A DNA stretch of 64,000 nt from Cyclina sinensis (Eukaryota; Mollusca; Bivalvia; Venerida; Veneridae): assembly GCA_012932295.1 (NCBI GenBank), contig JAAONU010000003.1, positions 29,808,361-29,872,360 of the forward strand, given 5' to 3'. A program made the translations under genes and the position numbers. The notes beneath the pieces were generated by a model. It did not search any database. It was not told where the DNA came from and worked only from the letters and a program-made list of their open reading frames with translations. Shown in pieces: positions 53,601 to 64,000 of this stretch (positions within the stretch are counted from its first letter, which is position 1; each line of letters begins with the position of its first letter).

Positions 53601-56600
53601 TAAGAATACATTCAGTGAGTGTTAATTAAAATCATCACCATCATCATCATCATCATAAACATTTTTTAAATTTCTTCTTCCTCTCCTTCTTTTTCTTCTC
53701 AAGTTCTCACCTGTCTTTATGACAAGTATTCTCGCGATATGTAGAATTTATAAATAATAAATATTTTCTATTACAGGAACATATTGGATCTGTTTAGGAA
53801 AAGAAGGCAACTTACTGTCTGTGTTTACAGAGTTAAATATCACTGGTATGGGCGATATTCCTCCACACATTTCCTCAACGTTCCCGTCACATGGTATCGT
53901 ACACGCAGGCTCATTCAATATCGGTCCAACCTCAGGCTGGCCTATACAAGAGCAGGTATCACCCTACCAAAACATTAATAGTTCAGTAGCATGGTAAAGT
54001 ACCCCCTAAGTAAATGTAAGTCCCGTAACTACCTAACCTAGGCAAGGCAAAGTTGTCTTCAAACAACGCTTATTATTGTAACATTTATATAGTGAACACA
54101 GTAAATGTTAGTATTATAAAGGTATTAATCCTATTCTCCAACAATCATAGCATCAGTAGTCTCAGAATGCCATAACAATGTACATTTTCTAATCTATACA
54201 TAAACAAGACCAAATATCCATAGAAAAGAATAAGAGTGGATCGGGGTCAGTATTTCTCCGCACGTAAACTCTAATGAGTATGTCGTATTCAAGGACAAAA
54301 CCCACATACCAAGGTTGATCTACAGGTTTATAAAAGAAAGCTTGTTTTTTTTCTCTTTTTGTGTGTGAAGAACAATATCCTAACCCGTACTTACATGCAC
54401 GCCGCATTGTGTACAATTAAACTCCCGGCACTGAGCAGAACAGATGTCATGTGTCAGGTTAGCTATTGTGAAGTTTATGGTAAACTCATTACCGTCAATT
54501 GTAGTCATAAAGCAGTCTTCAGGTGCTGAAACAAGACGTTTAAAATGTAAAATCTTGTACATGTTTAGTTGAGAACCCAGAGGTTTGGTAACATTTTTAC
54601 TTGTGTATCAATATGGTTTTAGAGAAATATAAAGAGACCGCGGAGTGATATTTTTTTGCGCTCTTTAGGCGGCACTGTTTTTTCAATGTAGTGCAAATGA
54701 CATTTTTTCGCATACTCTTGATCGAAGACGATAAGATAAAGAAATCAATACAGTAAATTTTGGTGGTTTATTTTTATCAGCAACAATATAGTCCTGCAAA
54801 TATCTAGACCACGACGTAAGATTACCTACCTGATACAAAATTTGTTAAAAGTATTGAATTCTCAAGTTATCATGTTATCAAATAAAAGGAATTTTGCTTA
54901 TGTAGTAGTAGTAAACATAGGGTACAGACTTGAAAGCTTTACCGCTTGTTGCCAATCATTATACTTTGATTTTCATCAAACTAGATTTTTATTTCCAAAT
55001 ATATGCAGGTGAAATAGATACATGTATTATCAATTGTTTGCCTTTGTCGTCGGTCTTTGGTCTAGCTGGAACTGCCCTGATCCCTCTTTCATCTGATCTG
55101 TGTGTCTATTATCGCCACTGAACGGGAGTGCAAGCCAGCAGTAAATGCACATAACGTTTGATTCGTCAAACGCATAATTATAAGGTTTAACAGTTTCAAA
55201 GCGGGGTTGTTAAAATAATTTCCGAGCCTGCATAATAATCGGATATACGTGATGAAGTCGACCAGGTAATTGCCTACTGCATATCAATTTTACCGTAAAA
55301 GATATGACAGGTAGTGCCTAGTGCTTATTAAATGCAGTTAATTCATCAAATATATTGATTTAAATGTTTATTTCGAAATAAGTGAAACAGTTAACGTAGA
55401 TTAACACTATTGTTATGGAGTACTTAAACGGTACCGGAAGTCAGAAAATTCGATCAAATATTTAAACTCCCCATCTCCCCATGATATTTCATATTTACAA
55501 ATCTTCAATCCATAATTTCATTGTATCTCCAACCTGTAAATTAACAACCTGTAATTTCATGCCTATCCACAAGTCAAAAACTCAGTGCATCGAATACTCT
55601 ATTCCGAAGTGTGTAGCAATGGACTGAGGCGAAATTACAGAGCGTATCTTCCATTCTACATTCAATGACCTATTCTATATTTGAATAATAGAATAGTGAG
55701 TGTTTACGTCTGTATTTTGTATTACAAATCCTAACCCACTATGAACACTGTTTTTTTTTTGACGAGGAAGAACCACCGTAAACAGTTTTAAGTTTTTTTT
55801 CCCCCAGAATTCGCATGGCTGGTATATTCAGAGAACAGCCCATCTTTATATAGGACATAATTTCCTTCTTGCCTGGAGGATCAATACTTTCGAAAATGCA
55901 TTAAGCAAAGTTACATGGCTTTTAGCCTAAAATATTGACTAGATATGAAGAATGAGAATGCAAGAAATCCGGTTAACACGTTGATGCTGAAGAGAAGCTT
56001 TTATTATACAGAAATACAAAAATAAGAATAAAACACGAGAACTATTATAACGGATTTAGCTTTTGTCAATACTTGTGTTTAGAAAATCCCATTGCGATAC
56101 TTCAGGTAATTCAGGTGCTGTGAGTTCTTTTGCCTGCTCTAACACTGATATTACTATTTATCTTTCAGATGAGAAGTTACAATGAGGTGCCATTTATCAG
56201 TACTGTACACAGAGTATAGAAAAAAACAGTGTTGTCTCTGTAACTTTTGTATCTTGTACTAACCCCAAAACCTAAGATAACAAAACAATTCAGGGGCGTC
56301 GGTCGTATGGGCAACCGGTACCGACAATGAATAGACTCAAATGACTAGAAGGGTAAGTAACCAAACACACCTATTATTTAATAATTACATTAACTATTAT
56401 GGTGTTAATGAAAAGAAGATAGCTCCAAATTATTTTCAAATCAAGCTAGAGCTTCTAAGAAGAAGACTTTTAAAGTTTCCAATATAGACATATAAAGCAA
56501 ATAAGCATCTTCCTTGAAGGCAATTACTTTTAATTTAACGATATAAATTTCACAGCTGATGTAAGAGGAACCCCAAGAAACACGCACTCCAAATTATCTT

Positions 56601-59583
56601 CAAATTAGGCTAGCAAAAAAGTCTGGTCTGCAAAAGAGAAATTCCTTGTCTACACTTTATACCATTCAGTGAATACAGTTCAGTGATTTACCTTATACAT
56701 GTTGAATGGTCTGTTCAACCTGACAGATACTGATAAAAGTAGATATCTATAGAGTAGAGTAAATTGTAAACAGAATACAGGCCAGGAAGAGGTAACGATG
56801 GGAAGATTTAAGTTCTTATATTATTTTTTCGTTTGTAAAGTTTGTAACTGACAGGATATGAAATTGATAGCGGTGGCAATTTGTTATTTGGTTGATAAAA
56901 GCGGAAACGGCCAAAGTTGCGTCAAATGAATGTTGCATTACACCTATTTCATGTTTTTGAAGAAATAGACAATACTTGTTTTATAAAGTGCAAACATATT
57001 CTTCATTTCAATTGAATTTTTACAATATACAGTTATTCACAAGCCTTACATTGCTGAGATGTTTTACCTGTCGGTGTGGCTTGTAGGAGTGCTGGCAAGT
57101 CTCCTGAACCTACTATGTAATACACGTCGCCATTGTTAGCTAATTTAAGGCAGGCTGACTTGTACCGCGCTACACCCAAGTTCTTGTTCAAAGTGGCAAA
57201 ATCCACGCTGTAACTAGTAAAAAAAATGCATCGCCGGATTGATTAAACGTTTAATATAGTATATATTCTAAATTGAAAATATACTTCTAGATATACTTTT
57301 AGAATAATTAACATTGTAGTATTCAATGAGTGTTTGAAGGGATATATCTGTCTAACTAGATAAAAATACATTGTGAGTAGGCAAATTTGTCTCAAGTCTA
57401 ACGATGTCTAAGTTAAATTTTCATCTTAAAATGTCCAGCAAAACTCTAAAATAGTAAACCAACCAATTTTGAAGAGTCGGAGACACATATTATAAAGAGT
57501 AAAACTTATATTCGTAAATTATTTTAAGATATTGCAAAACGTCTTTATTAAAATAGTACAAAATTTTTGTTTTGAATTTCAAATTTGAAAAAAAAAAAGA
57601 TTTCTTAAATGATAAATGACCAAGAAAGCATTAAAAGGCAAGAATTGTATGGGTTTTTTAAACTTTCCTAAGATGCAGGTAAAATAAAACGATAATACCA
57701 CCCAACCTAGTGTATGAATGTGATAATTCATATGTTAATTCACGTGCTACAGCGTTATTTAAATTTGATGCTGCAAACCACTTCATGCTAGATGACCCCG
57801 TTGTATTAAACTTTTCCTTCGAAATGATGGTGCCATTTTTATTTCGGTACGTCACTCTAACCTGTAAAAATAACACGGCTGTTTATAACATCTTTAAGAA
57901 CTCCCTTGTAATGATATTTCCCTATTACCCACAGAAGGCGGCCTCTCAGTGTTAACCATTCTATTAAGTCAGTTGGTTGCTAGGAGGTACAGGTACCCTA
58001 TGTGTCATTCGTAGTGCACGGTCAACCTTCTCACGGTGCAACCAGGTGTTAAGCTGGACTTAAACGCAGGAATATAAGTGATAGGAAGCCTTACGATACA
58101 TGTTACCACATGTACGTTCTTGACCAAGAAGGGGGCAGAAATCCTATACAACTGGTACTATGAGTATTAATTCAGGAGATAAAAGTTTTCATTGAAACCT
58201 CGGCAGTTCTGATAAGACCATAAAATTCATTAACTGACGACATAATGTATTTCTGGTGGTCTTCTAATAGGAATTCAATCAGCCAAAACACATAAATGTC
58301 GCAATACACCACGCTGATGTAAAATCGATTGGACTCCTCCTTTTTTAAAATCCCTTTCACTTTAAATTGTTATAAGGACTCAAATTATTAGATTTCTAGT
58401 CTGTCAACTCTCTTCCAACTATCTGAAGCCAAGAGTTACGTGTTTGACTAAAAATGATTAACAAAATAAATACATAAAGCAGTATTTTATAACTATTTCG
58501 ACATTTGTTGAACATAAAATGTTGTTTCATGAAAAATCGTACAGGGCGATTGATCAGTATTCTTGTTTTAAATGTTAAAGCCAAACATTTTTTCTGCATT
58601 TTTTTACTATTTGTGCTACAACTAACATGTCAAATGATGTCATTTAGTATTCTTACATCTTTAAATTTGTCTTTACTTTTTGCTTATATCCTCTTGCCTT
58701 TGTAATTAACAATTCACAATCTGACAAGTTTAAACGCTTCGTCTTCAGGGGGAGTCCAAAATAAGTTTTCCATTTTACGATTCCGCCTATAATTTATCTC
58801 TAAATGTTTTTTTTTCTTCTGTGTACCATGAAAAGACAGACAGACGTTGGTCTTCCATTGCCACTTGAAAGCATATCTTGATAATAGCATGATGTAAAAA
58901 AAGTGTAAAATAGTGATCAGCGCTTTATTCATCCATCAAAAACATAAAACTGAATTGGAAACTAGATACTTGATAAAAATAACTGAAATTACAAATGCTT
59001 TAGACAGCTGAATTTAAAGAAAAAAACTGACAACGCTGTTTGTTTTGAATAAGCGGCGAAAATGAAAAAGACCTAACGACTTTTTCCTCGATATCTGAGA
59101 ACTTCATCTACATCAACAATTATCGCAAAAACCTTAATCAGACAATAAATATACCTTGTCTGGTGGATTGTCCGCCCACTTGTCTATAAAAGTATTTCTA
59201 TAGCCAAGTATTCCCCTTTTTAGCAATCTCTTTATCGTTGCGTTCGTATTGTCGTTAAAAGGGCTGTTTGATTGGCTCCATACAGTAGTAGGGGACATTC
59301 GTGCATCACTACTTAACCATAGCAACACAGTGTAATCTAGAAAACAATATATACAACACGGTTCTTGTTATTTTCCCCCAAAGCAATTATGCTCACTATT
59401 ATGTATGTTTGTACAACTATCATCTTTTTACAACAAAGATTTTGCTTTTTTTCACTAGCATTTATATGTTAAATTAAATCTATGGCAATTCCTTGCCTGT
59501 TTAGAAATAATACCAAATGAAACTGAAAGTTAACATTTAGAAATGACAAAAACGAATACCTGTGTATCTGCATTTGATATATC
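47610..59583 (-). CDS. Single-pass surface protein with a WSC domain, N-terminus not found
   Basis: Minus-strand exons: 59583..59560 (24-nt microexon, less sure), 59336..59155, 57861..57707, 57207..57068, 54525..54395, 53963..53816, then 50679..50536, 50188..50041, 48603..48449, 48189..48051 and 47719..47610 (stop). Phases agree throughout except between 53816 and 50679, where at least one exon is missing. The N-terminal extracellular part (about 160 residues, exons 1-4) includes VLLWLSSDARMSPTTVW and FATLNKNLGVARYKSAC; I do not recognise this domain. Exons 5-6 make a WSC domain (DCFMTT, ICSAQCREFNC, CSCIG, CTIPCDGNVEEMCGG). A glycosylation-rich stalk follows, then a basic segment, a membrane helix (AAAVGYCLGVALLVTSLG) and a tail of about 36 residues. 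WSC domains are thought to bind carbohydrate; the role here is unknown. Confidence 0.65.
49129..49312. repeat. Foldback element with CACTCGTGGC core, copy 1
   Basis: A long hairpin. The centre is TTTCACTCGTGGC / GCCACTCGTGAAA. The next blocks are TTCATCTCGTGGTATGAAAA and its partner TTTTCATACCACTCGATGAA. The outer arms are GGATTTAT / ATAAATCC and ATTCAAGTTTTTTC / GAAAAAACTTGAAT. It lies in an intron of the WSC-protein gene. Confidence 0.8.
51395..51575. repeat. Foldback element with CACTCGTGGC core, copy 2
   Basis: The same core and the same CATCTCGTG / CTCGATGAAATAAAT blocks as copy 1, but the stem sequences between them differ (AACACCATATG / CATATGGTGTT; GGAAGATGGGAATTT / AATTCTCATCTTCC; TTTGTTTGTTTTT and its inverse). 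It is also intronic in the WSC-protein gene. Confidence 0.8.
52690..52935 (-). repeat. tRNA-derived SINE copy, minus orientation
   Basis: Tail CGTCGGTACCGGTTACCCAT at the left, and head with GGGGGAACCAACTCGCAACC and the A-box side at the right. Same family as 12468. Intronic in the WSC-protein gene. Confidence 0.75.
53628..53657 (+). repeat. ATC trinucleotide microsatellite
   Basis: About nine units of CAT/ATC with one interruption. Confidence 0.85.
56125..56340 (+). repeat. tRNA-derived SINE copy (body and tail)
   Basis: Contains the AGTACTGTACACAGAGTAT body and the tail ATGGGCAACCGGTACCGAC shared with 12468; the tRNA-like head is decayed. Intronic in the WSC-protein gene. Confidence 0.6.
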
Positions 59584-60209
59584 CTAAAACAGAAAAAGTG
59601 ACAATAATCTTATATAATTCCATTGCCACGATTACACACTTTCTTCTGAACGCGATTGCTATTTAACTTGTCTTTCTATTAACACTGAAGGCTAGAAACG
59701 GCGTAGAAACGCTGCAGTATTTATTAATCCCAATTTTCTATCCGGAAGCATTGCAAAGAATATCTTTCTATAGCAGCAAATATTTAATTCAAAATCTATA
59801 CGTGACCTTAATATTCCGTTAGATGCAACAGCGCAAGCTTTGAATATAAAACTTCTTTTAAACACAAAACTTTTTTTTTAATACAAATTTGCAATAAATT
59901 TAAAAATATATTTTCGACATAACTGTTTGCAGGTATTTAATACAAGTGATTAAAATTATTTCAAGAAATACACCATGCAAATGCCAGTAAATAAATAAAT
60001 ACTAATTATTAAAGAACATTTCGAAATAAACTATCAGAAAATCGGTTCTCATGATATCACCCTAAAATTTTATGCAGGTTTATACAGAGAAACAAAATCA
60101 AATAGGATGACAGTATATTACCAAAACAGTTTAATCAGAATCGATATGGTTTTATCAAAATCGATATGTTTTGTCAGAATTGATATTGAATACTTTTCCA
60201 TACGTAATG

Positions 60210-60210
60210 C

Positions 60211-60238
<28 letters not shown>
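60210..60238 (+). repeat. Poly(A) run
   Basis: About 29 A residues in a row. The sequence to its left (60130-60200) holds three near-copies of CAGAATCGATATG-like words. No retrocopy could be recognised next to it. Confidence 0.85.
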
Positions 60239-60242
<4 letters not shown>

Positions 60243-61052
60243 AACAACGATCAAAGTTGTATGTATGAAAAGCTATGTTGTTACATCGGTAAAAGGGCAG
60301 TGGTGCTACAATACAATGCTCAGTGCATATCGATATCGGTTTCATGTCCAAATAAACTCTATGTTCAAACGGAATCATATATCTTTTTTATCAATTTATA
60401 TGTTTGCTGTCTGCTGCTGAAGCTAAGTACGCAGCTCTTGTCCATAATCCCTAATCATTTCAGGTAGTGCGAAGTCACAGTTTTCAATTAAATGTTTAAT
60501 TAGATCTATTGGGAACCTTATAGGATGATATAGGATTAAACTGGGAACGTGTGTTATATACAACGTATTTATCTTACTAAAAAAACCGTTTCGTGCCAGA
60601 TTAAATAGAAATGACAATTGTTTCAGATAATACAAATGTTGTAGTTCTAAGTAAACTCAAAAAATTTGCTGCGTAATTTTCTTGATGATATGCATTTGAT
60701 TTAAATATTGAACAATGTGTATCAACATTCGCTAACGCGCATCGATAACTTTCAATGTGCCAGGAACTTAATTATTAACTTCATGCTTCGTTTTACAATA
60801 TCTTGTTACATAATACCATAGCTATCTGATTAGTATAATAATATCAATATTTCAGCATTTATCTGCAACATAAAATATTTAGATAGTTATAAAATCTGTC
60901 ATGTGTGTTTTAAACTGGCAGTAGGCAGGGCAATCAAAACTAATGTTTCTTTAGAAATGGAAAACAAATATTTACCGGAAAGATAAGACAGGCACCACCA
61001 GAAAATTGTTGATAAATATAATGAAAGATAATATTTGCAATGGGCATGTTAT

Positions 61053-61376
61053 TGGTGGCTGATTTATCCCATGTCGTACTGGCGTGTTGGCGCTCTTGAA
61101 ATGGGACGTTACGCCGACACGACAGAACGACAAATATGTCGTGTTGGCGTGCCTATTTTGTCGTTCTGGCTTGTTATTGTCCCACCATCACTAAAACATG
61201 CCAGAACGATACATTTAAGGCGTCTGCACGACATTGTCAAACTCGCTAAAAAGACAACACGTCGTTCATTTGCCCTAAAATTGTTGTGTTGGTGCCTCAA
61301 ATTTGCCGTTCTGACGTGTTGTTGTGCTTCCATTCCATACACGCCAACAAGCCAGCAGGCAAGAAATCAGCCACCA
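61053..61376. mobile_element. GC-richer MITE with short TIRs
   Basis: Ends TGGTGGCTGATTT and AAATCAGCCACCA are exact inverses, flanked by TAT on both sides. The interior is made of scrambled copies of GTCGT, GGCGTGTTGGC and CGTTCTGGC in both orientations and is richer in GC than its surroundings. The open frame across it is chance. Confidence 0.7.
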
Positions 61377-61984
61377 TATGTTTACTGTTCGGGAGAGGTG
61401 AATCTCTTCAGAACAGGTTACTTATTTTACATGTGATTTAAACTTTAACAAACGGGAGCCAGAAGGTACACTGTTACCATATGAAATTTCTTGATCTTTT
61501 TTCAATAGACATTGCTTTATTTTCTTAAATGATTTATCCATCCTAATGGTGAATGGAATGGATGTTTGAAATTAAGGAATTTTCAAAAACCCGAATGTTC
61601 AAAGCCTGGTGTACATTAAAACAAAAAAAGCTTCCGACCGAGCATTTATGTCAAGTTCATAATATATACACTGCTGAAATTAATTTAAGGAGCGCAAATA
61701 TGTTATGGCGTAAATTGCCCACCATACTGGATATTCGCTGCAAATTTCGTGTGTAGGTATCGACGGTCAATATCCTCGAGAAACCCATGCACTTCACAAT
61801 AGATTTACAAAGCATGGGTATTTTGTTTTTCTTTTTGTTGTGTAACCCCCGAATAAGATTTGGACTTTTGCATGTGTACAAATCGTTCACGATAGCACAT
61901 CTGACAAAATGAATGTTTTAGTACAACTCTATACTGTATCTGCTCTTTTGACAACGGTCCAGTGTGTGCGACGTCATTTAGCAA

Positions 61985-62655
61985 CAACTGAGGTTGCTTG
62001 GGCGGTGCAGATGATCGAAAATGGATTTACGCAGTTTAGAGTTTGCCCAGAAACACGTCACTAAGCAACTGCGCTACTAGAGCCGCTGCCATGTTTCGAC
62101 CTGTGACAGGCGTGTAAGGGTGTGGCGTCGCCGAGGAGAGAGGTACGCAGAATGTAACTTTTATATTATTCCATATGACAGATTTGGCGGTGGGTCAGTT
62201 ATGGTGTGGGCAGGATATTCATTGACGGGCGCACAGACCTTTATGTGATTCCAGGAGGTAGTCTGACGGCCCTGGGATATCGGGACGAGATCCTAGAACC
62301 AATTGTTAGGCCATATGATGGTGCAATAGGTGAAACTTTTCTTTTAGTGCAAGATAATGCTCCAGCACACACTGCAAGAATAGTCCGGAACTTCTTTGAT
62401 AATGAAGCTATTGAGGTCATAGACTGGCCAGCGAGGTCTCCCGATCTTAACCCTATAGAGCATGTCTGGGACACGCTTTTTCGTAGACTTTCTTCGCGTC
62501 CGAACCCTGTGCAGAACGCCCGTCGTGAGCTTTCTTATGCTCTTGTAGCAGAATGGGATGCCATACCACAGGATATGATCAGACGTGTCATCAGGAGCAT
62601 GCTCAGACGATGCAGAGAGTGCCTAAACGCCAGAGGGGGGTACACTCATTACTGA
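61985..62655 (+). pseudogene. Broken Tc1/mariner transposase
   Basis: From 62206 to 62655 reads the C-terminal half of a Tc1-type DDE transposase: QDNAPAHTARI with the second Asp, and SPDLNPIEHVW with the final Glu, 34 residues apart (DD34E). Upstream, [13 protein letters not shown] is in another frame, so there is a frame change near 62206-62215. Before that, only a fragment of the helix-turn-helix (VQMIENGFTQF) and [15 protein letters not shown] remain, with much of the DNA-binding region and the first Asp region deleted. Inactive copy. Confidence 0.85.
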
Positions 62656-62659
62656 CACT

Positions 62660-64000
62660 GACAATGAAACGTTTCCTGGCCTGAATCTGCTTTTACAGAC
62701 ATTGGTTGTTCTCCTGTTAGACCACTATTTCAAAGTTAATTTGCTAGTGTTCATATCCTGGACACTGTTTCTGTTCAGGAATGTGCCTGTTGGCGATGAA
62801 AATGTGGATTTGTTTTTCGTAAAAAGAACGATTTTGTTATTTCTGTAAAAGATATTCCTAAATCTACTCAGCGCGTATGGTATTTTATAGATTATATGGG
62901 TGCTCCTTTAATTAATTTGAGCAGTATATATAGTTTCAGTCAAATGTAGACAGTACAAATATTTTTTAAAATTCTTTGGGCAACGCGCACAAAAGAGAAG
63001 CTATGACATGATTAATATTTTGTTTCCATTGTTAATCTTGATTATTTCTCGTAATATTTCTTTTTATATCGAATGAGCGGAAATGTTGAGATAAATTGCA
63101 AAAAATATTTTGTCAAATTGCATAAACACGATGATCATCCATGGTGGGAATGTGTTGAAACAGTGCACCTATTAAAGTGTTAATCTTGTTAAATAATTCC
63201 AACTCTGGAGGAAAGTGTCCTGTTTAAATCGGAGTAAATACTGGGGCGGGCAGGGGTGGTTGTCTGGGATTATCCGGGTATTGGATTAAAAAAATTTCCG
63301 AGCGATTAAAATCCAGCAAGTTGTATTTCCCATGTAGTCGAAACTTTATAAAGCTAATTCTGGTTAAAAGTAGGTATAAAAGTAACTCTATTATATAAGC
63401 ATATTCGAATAAAATACTTTGACTGACATAAGTTATGGAGAGCATATTTCGGCATAAGATAATCAACTAACTTCCGTGAAAATATTCCTATATTCTAAAA
63501 AAAATAAGCACCTTTTAAAATTTTATGACTATTTCGCAAATTGTTTTATTCACTTATATTAAGGTCACCTTGCTTAACGCTAATGCCCACAACTGCATTT
63601 TTTGGCCCTTAGGGCATCACCCAGTATAGTGACGAGTTTTCATAATGCGTCAGAGCGTCTTTTGAAAACAAATATGCATCCGAGCGTCTGGAGCCGGAGA
63701 TTTTCTGACATCCTTATTCTGCGGCCCTGCGATCCAATACGAGGCCCCATTTGTTGCCCTGGTTTTAACTATGTGTAATCATTTGATTTCTCTAAATGTT
63801 TATTAGCAACGGTTAAAAATAAAGGAAGCTGCATTTGATGTATTGGATCTGATTGTTTCATTGTGATTCGCAAATATTTGTTTGTGGTTTTAAGTAAATG
63901 ATTTTTTTAATTTAACAGATAACTTGATTGTAATGTACATACAATTTTGCATAATTTTTAATAACGACAGCAATGAAATTGAAATTTATTTACACAATTA
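62660..64000. other. Right-hand noncoding end
   Basis: No gene, RNA or clear repeat. The right terminal repeat of the Tc1 copy may lie shortly after 62655, but its left partner could not be matched. Confidence 0.4.

Noticed and set aside
60960..61040. Signal-peptide exon of the WSC-protein gene
   Set aside because: There is a donor (CCG followed by GTAAAT) and a hydrophobic stretch in the right phase, but that frame has no ATG before a stop.
61035..61436. 133-residue open frame on the plus strand
   Set aside because: It lies across a MITE with exact terminal inverted repeats, has no recognisable domain, and the opposite strand is also open.

Overview
This is a stretch of nuclear DNA from an animal. 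It is AT-rich and gene-sparse, and the genes are split by many introns with GT-AG borders. The gene set (SLC16-like transporter, rhodopsin-type GPCR, FDXACB1, INTS12, WSC-domain surface protein) and the abundance of tRNA-derived SINEs, foldback MITEs, pearl/Helitron-like tandem-core elements, hAT and Tc1/mariner relics suggest a mollusc, most likely a bivalve. The species is inferred from style and not proven by any single sequence.

Layout. 1-4.2 kb: a minus-strand SLC16/MCT-like transporter whose 5' end lies beyond what I could find and whose large exon carries a one-base reading-frame break. 4.2-9.8 kb: noncoding, with a 43-bp tandem repeat and a palindromic GGAAC-rich patch. 9.8-11.1 kb: a minus-strand, single-exon class A GPCR interrupted by one in-frame TGA at the start of TM3. 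12.4-21.3 kb: a SINE, a decayed hAT transposase, and a LINE reverse-transcriptase tail. 22.0-27.3 kb: a complete five-exon FDXACB1 gene (minus strand; exons sum to 657 codons plus stop). 28.9-34.9 kb: a dense repeat island with at least five TIR or foldback elements, two of them with clean 8-bp target duplications, and 5S-rRNA-like pieces. 36.8-44.3 kb: a complete eight-exon INTS12 gene (plus strand, 520 codons plus stop) whose second intron holds an array of identical 146-bp repeats. 45.4-47.0 kb: a large minisatellite of about 27-bp units that changes orientation twice. 47.6-59.6 kb: a minus-strand gene for a single-pass surface protein with a split WSC domain. 61.0-62.7 kb: a MITE and a broken Tc1 transposase.

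The genes do not form a pathway. FDXACB1 and INTS12 are divergently oriented neighbours about 9.6 kb apart, with the repeat island between them. Exon borders were deduced by eye from reading frame, splice dinucleotides and phase agreement.
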